Source of the DNA: Bin87 sp963665395
GTDB lineage: Bacteria > Chloroflexota > Dehalococcoidia > Lucifugimonadales > UBA3495
Assembly (NCBI GenBank): GCA_963665395.2
Contig: OY762251.1
Location: 2,170,001 to 2,234,000, forward strand
DNA: 64,000 nucleotides
Reading direction: 5' to 3'
Made by a program: the position numbers and the translations under genes. The stretch's first letter is position 1. Each line of letters opens with the position of its first letter. The notes under the pieces were generated by a model, which was not told the DNA's origin, did no database searches, and saw only the letters and a program-made list of their open reading frames with translations. Shown in pieces: positions 58,826-64,000 of the stretch.

Positions 58826-60685
58826 CTACTCGTTGAAGTAGATGTAGCGGTACTTGGGAATGCTCATCTGGAGCAGGAAATAATCCGAGACTTCCGGCTT
58901 GATGAGGGCGTAACCCTCGCCGCTGAACCAGGTCCACACCCAGGGAGCGTCATCCAGGATCATCTGTTCAATCTGGTTGTAAAGCTGGAACCGGCGATCC
59001 CGGTCCCGCTCCGTCCTTGCTTCTTCCAACAGGCGGTCAACCTCGGAATTGCTGTAGTTGGTGTGGTTGCTCTGGCTGTCCGAATGGAGCAACACGTCCA
59101 GGAAGTTCTGTGGGTCGGGGTAATCGGCGATCCAGCCCAGAGAGAACATCTGGTACTTCTTGTCATTCACGTCCGCCAGGAAAGTCGCCCACTCGGTCTG
59201 CTGGATATCGACCTCGATTCCCAGTTCTTGACGCCACTGTTCCAGTATCACTTCCAGGTACGTCGGTATCGCCGCGCCGAAGCTGCCGGAGATGGTAAGC
59301 GTGATGCGGGGGAAATCGCCGGAGGCCAGGGCGCTGGCGTAGGTTGAACTTCCCAGGAGCTCCCGGGCCAGGTCGGGGTTGTACTCGTAGCTGCGCAGGT
59401 TGGGCGTGTACGACGGAAAGCCCGGCGGGATCACGCCCCGGGCCGGCGACACCCGCCCGTCCAGCACGTTGTCGGCGATGCCCTGAAGGTCGATGGCGTA
59501 ATTCAGTGCCTGGCGAACCTTGGGGTCGTCAAAGGGTGGCTCCGCCACGTTCAGGCCGATGTAGAAGACGTCGAAGTCCTGGGGGGAGCGACGCAGCTCC
59601 GGGTTGAGCGGATCGTTAGGATCCAGCAGCCGGGGCAGGTCATCAAGCCCCACGCCCGTAAGGTGAATCTCGTCGTTCTCGTACATGATCATCGCGGAGC
59701 CGCCGCTGAGGAGCATCTGGATGCTTTCCAGGTGAGGCGGGCCGAGGTGGTATTTTTCGTTGCGCTCCAGGACGATCAGCTCGCCGACCTCATAGGCGCC
59801 CAACTTGAACGGGCCGGTTCCATTGGGCTGTTCCAGCCAGGAGCCGTCCTCCGTAACCTGATCCTGGTCGAGCACGTAGGCGGTGGGATAGGTCAGCTTG
59901 GCCAGGAAGTAGGATTTGGGAGCGTCAATCTCGATTTCAATCGTCCGGTCGTCAATGACACGAACCCCGCGCACCTCATTGGCCTTGGTGCATTTGCCCT
60001 CAGCCTCCTGATCCGAAGGGCACAGTTTGTCCTTAACGCCAACAATGTCGCCCAGGTAAGTCTCCGCGGTATGTGACACCGTATCCGGGTCGGCGGCGCG
60101 CTCGATGGACCACTTCACGTCGTGAGCGGTCACCGGCTTGCCGTCGTGGAAGGTGGCTCCCTCCCGCAGCGCAAAGGTGTACAACGTGCCGTCCTGGCTT
60201 ACTGAGCAGCTTTCCGCCAGGTCCAGCACCGGTTGGTAGTCCAGGCTCAACGTAACCAGTCCGCCGAACACCTCGTTGATTATCACGCTGGACGTCACGT
60301 CGCCGGCCAGATGGGGGTCCAGCGTCGGCGGGTCGGCGAAGAGCCGAACCAGCGTGCCGCCCTGGGGCGGCCGGTCCTCAAAGGTGAGGTCGGCGGAGGG
60401 CGCGCAGCTGTCGGTGGGCGTCCTCGCCGGCATGGCCGCCACGGTCGGAACGGGCGCTTGGGCTGGTGCCGCTTGAGCCGGCGCCGCCGTCGGTTCAGAG
60501 CCAGAGCCGGCCGCCGGCGCGGCGGGAGCAGCCGTAGCGACGGGAGCCGGGGCGGCGGCAGCGGCGGGGGGCGCCGTGGCCGCCGTTTCCGCCGCGGGCG
60601 TTTCGCTGCCGCCGCAGGCCACCACCGCGATAGCTGCTGCCAACGCCGCTACCATGACCGGTATGCTGAGAGTTTTTCGCATCAT
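58826..60685 (-). CDS. ABC transporter substrate-binding lipoprotein, family 5, importer 3
   Basis: A 619-residue lipoprotein. The signal is about 24 residues, with lipobox VVAC (Cys24) and an Ala/Pro/Thr tether to about residue 90. The SBP_bac_5 domain has GGTLVRLFADPPTLDPHLAGD, FALREGATFHDGKPVTAHD and ALNYAIDLQGIADNVLDG (shown in parts). GGAGGAA lies just before tandem ATGs (60685 and 60682; the second has the better spacing). The ligand is unknown. The importer lacks its own ATPases. Confidence 0.9.
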   Translation of the reverse strand: MMRKTLSIPVMVAALAAAIAVVACGGSETPAAETAATAPPAAAAAPAPVATAAPAAPAAGSGSEPTAAPAQAAPAQAPVPTVAAMPARTPTDSCAPSADLTFEDRPPQGGTLVRLFADPPTLDPHLAGDVTSSVIINEVFGGLVTLSLDYQPVLDLAESCSVSQDGTLYTFALREGATFHDGKPVTAHDVKWSIERAADPDTVSHTAETYLGDIVGVKDKLCPSDQEAEGKCTKANEVRGVRVIDDRTIEIEIDAPKSYFLAKLTYPTAYVLDQDQVTEDGSWLEQPNGTGPFKLGAYEVGELIVLERNEKYHLGPPHLESIQMLLSGGSAMIMYENDEIHLTGVGLDDLPRLLDPNDPLNPELRRSPQDFDVFYIGLNVAEPPFDDPKVRQALNYAIDLQGIADNVLDGRVSPARGVIPPGFPSYTPNLRSYEYNPDLARELLGSSTYASALASGDFPRITLTISGSFGAAIPTYLEVILEQWRQELGIEVDIQQTEWATFLADVNDKKYQMFSLGWIADYPDPQNFLDVLLHSDSQSNHTNYSNSEVDRLLEEARTERDRDRRFQLYNQIEQMILDDAPWVWTWFSGEGYALIKPEVSDYFLLQMSIPKYRYIYFNE

Positions 60686-60829
60686 ATTTCCTCCGAATCA
60701 GTACTCTGGATAAAAGGCAATACGAGATGCTGACCGGAATCAGTTTTCTGATGCTCAAACGCCGGATCAAAAACGGTAACGCCGCTAGGGATTGTATCCA
60801 ATCGCAAGGGAGCGTTCAATTACATTGCG

Positions 60830-60962
60830 CAGGACGATTGCAAAGTCCTTTTCATCCGCTCATGGTGAGCCTGTCGAACCATGCTACGCTCCGGTCAAGC
60901 CATCCTTCGACAAGCTCAGGATGAGCGGAATCAGGGTATTCATCGACTTTGCAATCGTCCTG
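60830..60962. mobile_element. 133-bp MITE (ends CAGGACGATTGCAAAGTC), copy 2
   Basis: Nearly identical to 19013-19145, with the same length and ends. Its left target is TTACATTGCG (60820-60829). The right target TTACGTTGCG (60963-60972) is shared with the following IS element. Confidence 0.88.
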
Positions 60963-60972
60963 TTACGTTGCG

Positions 60973-62172
60973 CAGGGCTATCGCATATGGATTTTGGCGA
61001 ATTGGGTTAGGATGGTGATGAGGAAGCCATTGTCCCAGCCGGCCTTTTTCAGTTTGCCCCGCATGGAGCCTTTGCTGGGTTCTAACCGCGCCAGGTTCAG
61101 CGCCAGTTTCCGCAGCAAGGCCAGGTTCTCCGCGCCGTGTCCTTTCCGGTTCCGCGCCTGGTCTTCGTTGCAGGTTACGTCCAATACCCAATGCAGCCGG
61201 TTCTCAATTCCCCAATGGCTCCGCACAATGTCGTTGCACCGTTCCGGCGGGAAAGCCTGGCTCAACAGGTAGTACCGGGTTTCCTCGCTGGCGTCAGCCG
61301 GGTCTGGGCCGACCGACCGTCGGCTGGCCGTTACCTTGCCCACGGCCTGCAAACCGGGCCAGTCATGCCATTTCTGCAACCAGGCGATGTCGTCGCTGAT
61401 GCTGGCAACGCGGGTTTCGATGCGCCCGTGACCTTTGTTGACCTGGGCAGCTTGAGCCACCGGCGTGGCCGGGTCGTCCAGAAACAGTTGCACGTCATCG
61501 TGCAAACTGCCCTGGTTCCTTTTCAGTCGCAGCGCGTAGTCTCCGCCCTGATCAACCACCTGTTCGGCGATCTGACGCTGGCAGTGCATGGCGTCGGCAG
61601 TGACCACCTTATCCCGCAAAGTCAGCATTTCCAGCAGCTTGGGCAGCGCCGTAATCTCGTTGGACTTGTCGTCAACGGCCAGTTGTCCCAAAACCAAGCG
61701 CCGCTCTTCGGCCCAGGCGCTCACCAAGTGCAGGGCTGATTGGCCTTCGGCGCGGTCGTAAGACCGCCGCAGCGTCTTGCCGTCCACCGCCACTACACCC
61801 TGAACGCCTTGGGCAAACTGCGCCATGAACCCCAGAAACCACTGTCCAAAAGCCTCTGGGTCCAGTTTGCCCAGCACTCTAGAGAAGGTGTCGTGGCTGG
61901 GAATGCCGTTGGGCAGCGGCAGAAAGGTCTCCAGAAACTCCCGCTTGGACTGGCCGAAAAGTTCCATATCGGTGCAGGTCTGGCCGCCACAGACGATGGT
62001 GCACAGGGCGATGACCAGAATGTCGTGCAGGGAATGCAGGCGGGCGTTGACTGCCCGCGGGTCTTCCAGATCGGCGAATACGTCGGCTAATTCGGGCATG
62101 GTGTCTTTCCCCTCCCCGCTGCATTAGCCTACATCTTACCCAACACCTCAATTTTCATATGCGATAGCCCTG
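60973..62172 (-). mobile_element. Complete 1200-bp ISAs1-family insertion sequence
   Basis: Inverted ends CAGGGCTATCGCATATG (60973-60989) and its exact complement (62156-62172) enclose one intact transposase gene. A perfect 10-bp duplication TTACGTTGCG flanks it (60963-60972 and 62173-62182). The size, the single DDE gene and the duplication length fit ISAs1. The transposase stop codon lies inside the terminal repeat. Confidence 0.93.
60978..62099 (-). CDS. ISAs1-family DDE transposase
   Basis: A 373-residue, apparently intact enzyme. The N-terminal domain has ELADVFADLEDPRAVNARLHSL (in parts, a DUF4372-like DDE_Tnp_1-associated segment). The catalytic acidic residues are Asp106 (VAVDGKTLR), Asp169 (TADAMHCQ) and the Glu of HWGIENRLHWVLDVTCNED. 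It catalyses cut-and-paste movement of its own ends. It probably also moves the miniature element at 18830-19002, which has the same ends. The last codons (HMR-stop) are encoded by the terminal repeat. Confidence 0.95.
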   Translation of the reverse strand: MPELADVFADLEDPRAVNARLHSLHDILVIALCTIVCGGQTCTDMELFGQSKREFLETFLPLPNGIPSHDTFSRVLGKLDPEAFGQWFLGFMAQFAQGVQGVVAVDGKTLRRSYDRAEGQSALHLVSAWAEERRLVLGQLAVDDKSNEITALPKLLEMLTLRDKVVTADAMHCQRQIAEQVVDQGGDYALRLKRNQGSLHDDVQLFLDDPATPVAQAAQVNKGHGRIETRVASISDDIAWLQKWHDWPGLQAVGKVTASRRSVGPDPADASEETRYYLLSQAFPPERCNDIVRSHWGIENRLHWVLDVTCNEDQARNRKGHGAENLALLRKLALNLARLEPSKGSMRGKLKKAGWDNGFLITILTQFAKIHMR

Positions 62173-62191
62173 TTACGTTGCGTCCGGTGTA

Positions 62192-62220
62192 TTGTCCAAA
62201 TTGATACGATATGCTAACCT
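62192..62220 (+). promoter_or_regulatory. Candidate promoter for the tRNA pair
   Basis: TTGTCC (62192-62197), a 17-base spacer, and TAACCT (62215-62220), about 40 bases before tRNA-His. It is a moderate match only. It lies 20 bases beyond the end of the insertion sequence. Confidence 0.35.
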
Positions 62221-62260
62221 GCAACTGTACATCCGGCATGATAACCCGGAGTAGCGTCGC

Positions 62261-62338
62261 GGCGAGCATAGCCAAGTGGCCTAAGGCGCCTGTCTGTGGC
62301 ACAGGAGATCACGGGTTCGAATCCCGTTGCTCGCCCCA
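62261..62338 (+). tRNA. tRNA-His (GTG anticodon)
   Basis: A full cloverleaf: anticodon stem CCTGT/ACAGG with loop CTGTGGC (anticodon GTG) and T arm ACGGG-TTCGAAT-CCCGT. An eight-pair acceptor stem includes G-1 opposite C73, the identity mark of tRNA-His. CCA is encoded (62336-62338). Confidence 0.95.
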
Positions 62339-62370
62339 TTTTCATGCCCCTGCACTTAAGCAAGGGAACT

Positions 62371-62446
62371 GCGCCTGTAGCTCAATGGACAGAGCACTGG
62401 GCTTCGGACCCAGGGGTTGCGGGTTCGAGTCCTGCCAGGCGCGCCA
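62371..62446 (+). tRNA. tRNA-Arg (TCG anticodon)
   Basis: Acceptor GCGCCTG pairs with CAGGCGC, the discriminator is G and CCA is encoded. The anticodon stem CTGGG/CCCAG holds loop CTTCGGA (anticodon TCG, reads CGA), and the T arm is GCGGG-TTCGAGT-CCTGC. It lies 32 bases after tRNA-His, probably on the same transcript. Confidence 0.95.
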
Positions 62447-62460
62447 CCCGAAAACCCACC

Positions 62461-62664
62461 GGCGGAGATGTGGCTCCCTGTCCCGTCATCTTCGGGCCGG
62501 ATGACAATTATCTGCTGGGGGCGACTACACTGGAAGCCTTCAATCTGCTGGTTGACCCCGGGGGAGAACAACCGCTGCCCGCCGAATGGCTCTCCTTGGG
62601 CTGGGGCGGCCTCTTGCCGCCCCGGCGAAAACTGCGTTCCGCTTGTAGTGCGCCCCGGTACTAA
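62461..62664 (+). pseudogene. C-terminal remnant of a retropepsin-like protease
   Basis: In one frame the stretch reads PCPVIFGPDDNYLLGATTLEAF then LLVDPGGEQPLPAEWLSLGWGG, the usual C-terminal part of clan AA retropepsin-like proteins (the hydrophobic-LLG motif followed by LExFxLxVDP). The N-terminal half with the catalytic DTG is absent; the tRNA-Arg gene lies there instead. It is most likely a truncated gene. Confidence 0.65.
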
Positions 62665-63977
62665 CCGGGCCGTTTGCCCATGGTGATGGTTACGGCAACT
62701 TCCGCGCCATCGCGCAGGACGGTGAATTCCACCGTATCTCCCGGTTGAGTGTGCTCCACGACGTAGGCGATCACGTCGTCCATCCCCCGCATGGGCGTTC
62801 CGTCGATGGCGATGATGATGTCGCCGCCCACGGGCGCCTCAGCGCCGTTGATCACGGTCAGCCGGTCCGAGGCCCGCAGGCCCCCGCGACTGGCGGCGGT
62901 ATCGGAGCCAACGGCAATTACCAGCGCGCCCCTGGTCTCGGCCGGCATATCCATGGCGACAGCGATGTCGGGCCGGACGGTAGCCCCCCGGATGCCGATG
63001 TACGGATATTCGTAATGGCCGTCGGCAATCAGCGCCGGTGCCACCATTTTCGCCAGGTTGATGGGCACGGCCAGGCCCACGCCGGAGAAGGCCCCGGTCT
63101 CGCTGATAATCTGCGTATTGATGCCGATGACCTCGCCGTTGCGGTTCAACAAAGGCCCGCCCGAGTTTCCGGGGTTGGTGGCGGCGTCGTGCTGAACCAC
63201 CCGCGGCACCGAAAAGTTGCTGTCCGTCGGGCTGATGGTGCGTCCCACCGCGCTGACGATGCCCGAAGTCATGGAAAACCCCCGCGAGAACGGATCCCCA
63301 ATGGCAACCGCCAACTGGCCGGGCCGGATGCTGTCGCTGTCGCCCAGGGCGATGGGCGGCGGGCGCATTGCGTCGTCCATGATTTTGATTACCGCCAGGT
63401 CGGAGTCCGGGTCGTCGCCGACCAGTTCGGCGTCAGCCTGCACGCCGTCGCTGAACATTACGATAATCCGTTCCGCCTCGATCACAACATGACGGTTGGT
63501 CACAATGTGCCCTTCATCATCCCAGACGAAGCCGGAACCGGCGGCGCGAGAGAAGAAATCGTTGGGCACGCCCGGAGGCATATTCCCGCCCACGATGATG
63601 GTTTTGAGCACCCTCAGTCCCACGACTGAGGGCACGGTGGCGTCGTAGAGATCGCTCATCACGGCGTCGTGGGCGGCCACGATCTGCTCGTGGGTCAGCC
63701 CTTTGACCGGAGCCGGCTGTTCCGGTTGTGCCGGCTGGGGTGCATCGGCCCGTTGGGCATTGTCCTGCGGATTGATGCTGGGTGGAGCATCCGGAGTCGC
63801 CTCGGTCGGGTCGGTTGCCTGTACAACCGTGTTCACCGCGGGCGGTGGCGGCGTCAGTTCCACCGGAGCCGGTTGCGCCGCGCCGGGTTGCCCACAGGCG
63901 GCGGCTATGGCCAGCGCAATTGCGCCAAGGCCCGCCGCAATTAACCGCAGCATTCCCCGATTTCGACTGTTGGACAC
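62661..63977 (-). CDS. HtrA/DegP-like serine protease lipoprotein (S1C) with PDZ domain
   Basis: About 438 residues. The signal is lipoprotein-like (IAAAC lipobox), followed by a Pro/Ala-rich tether of about 65 residues. The protease domain carries His (NRHVV), Asp (DSDLAVIK) and Ser (NPGNSGGPLLN). A single PDZ domain (GLRASDRLTVINGAEAPVGGDIIIAIDG, in parts) ends the protein. It degrades or refolds damaged proteins outside the membrane. GTG 63977 is chosen with AAGGGG upstream; an ATG at 63998 is also in frame, and an even earlier start beyond the window cannot be excluded. The 3' end overlaps the protease remnant by 4 bases. Confidence 0.9.
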   Translation of the reverse strand: MSNSRNRGMLRLIAAGLGAIALAIAAACGQPGAAQPAPVELTPPPPAVNTVVQATDPTEATPDAPPSINPQDNAQRADAPQPAQPEQPAPVKGLTHEQIVAAHDAVMSDLYDATVPSVVGLRVLKTIIVGGNMPPGVPNDFFSRAAGSGFVWDDEGHIVTNRHVVIEAERIIVMFSDGVQADAELVGDDPDSDLAVIKIMDDAMRPPPIALGDSDSIRPGQLAVAIGDPFSRGFSMTSGIVSAVGRTISPTDSNFSVPRVVQHDAATNPGNSGGPLLNRNGEVIGINTQIISETGAFSGVGLAVPINLAKMVAPALIADGHYEYPYIGIRGATVRPDIAVAMDMPAETRGALVIAVGSDTAASRGGLRASDRLTVINGAEAPVGGDIIIAIDGTPMRGMDDVIAYVVEHTQPGDTVEFTVLRDGAEVAVTITMGKRPG

Positions 63978-64000
63978 TTTCAGATCCCCTTCATTCATCC

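Noticed and set aside
62183..62260. Possible att site at the tRNA pair
   Set aside because: No duplicated tRNA 3' end and no integrase gene are visible; the neighbouring IS has its own target duplication.

Overview
The window is a GC-rich bacterial chromosome segment. Its gene set points to an uncultivated Chloroflexota lineage, most likely Dehalococcoidia or SAR202-like. The pointers are separate cofG/cofH/cofD/cofC genes for coenzyme F420 with an F420-type (LLM) oxidoreductase, a class V (archaeal-type) fructose-1,6-bisphosphate aldolase/phosphatase, a Baeyer-Villiger-like monooxygenase, a thiamine-diphosphate enzyme, a MmgE/PrpD protein and many dipeptide-type ABC importers. The lineage is an inference from gene content; no rRNA is present.

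Layout. 1-5 kb: a 5'-truncated flavin monooxygenase and a very large permease/beta-propeller/FG-GAP/ASPIC fusion. 5-9 kb: ABC importer 1 (binding protein and two permeases, no ATPase). 9-12 kb: a PQQ-propeller membrane protein and an MFS transporter. 12-19 kb: ABC importer 2, complete, with a Uma2-type nuclease gene inside the operon. 19-23 kb: small insertion elements, a cupin, two tandem MFS paralogues and an IS110 remnant. 23-30 kb: quinone reductase/PrpD pair, a PaREP1/HEPN-like pair, a frameshifted DUF4268 gene, cupin, CDGSH protein, a hydratase-like gene and rsmI. 30-36 kb: an exported 14-repeat RCC1-like protein, a nucleoside-deoxyribosyltransferase-like protein and a four-gene operon with a nucleotidyltransferase. 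36-40 kb: TPP enzyme, a pile of miniature elements, ruvB. 40-47 kb: F420 cluster plus LLM oxidoreductase and a FabI-like reductase. 47-56 kb: TPR/zinc-ribbon protein, FBP aldolase/phosphatase, two further HEPN-like pairs, an aminotransferase, aspS (apparent CTG start), a DUF255 protein and a retropepsin/DUF5678 pair. 56-61 kb: ABC importer 3 (no ATPase). 61-64 kb: an intact ISAs1-family element, tRNA-His, tRNA-Arg, a protease remnant and an HtrA-like lipoprotein protease.

How the genes work together. Three binding-protein/permease sets but only one ATPase pair (DppD/DppF-like) suggest that importers 1 and 3 borrow ATPases encoded elsewhere, possibly the pair of importer 2. CofG and CofH make the deazaflavin Fo, CofC and CofD add the phospho-acid side chain, and the neighbouring LLM protein is a likely user of F420; the glutamate ligase is not in the window.

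Most unusual feature. The intergenic space is loaded with miniature inverted-repeat elements. At three loci (18.8-19.2, 38.0-38.4 and 60.8-62.2 kb) different elements lie end to end and every junction carries the same 9-10 bp target sequence, three to four copies in a row. This means that new insertions landed exactly in the target duplication of an older element. A complete ISAs1-type element shares its terminal repeats with one miniature family and takes part in one such chain. At a fourth locus (35.65-36.21 kb) one element sits inside the terminal repeat of another.
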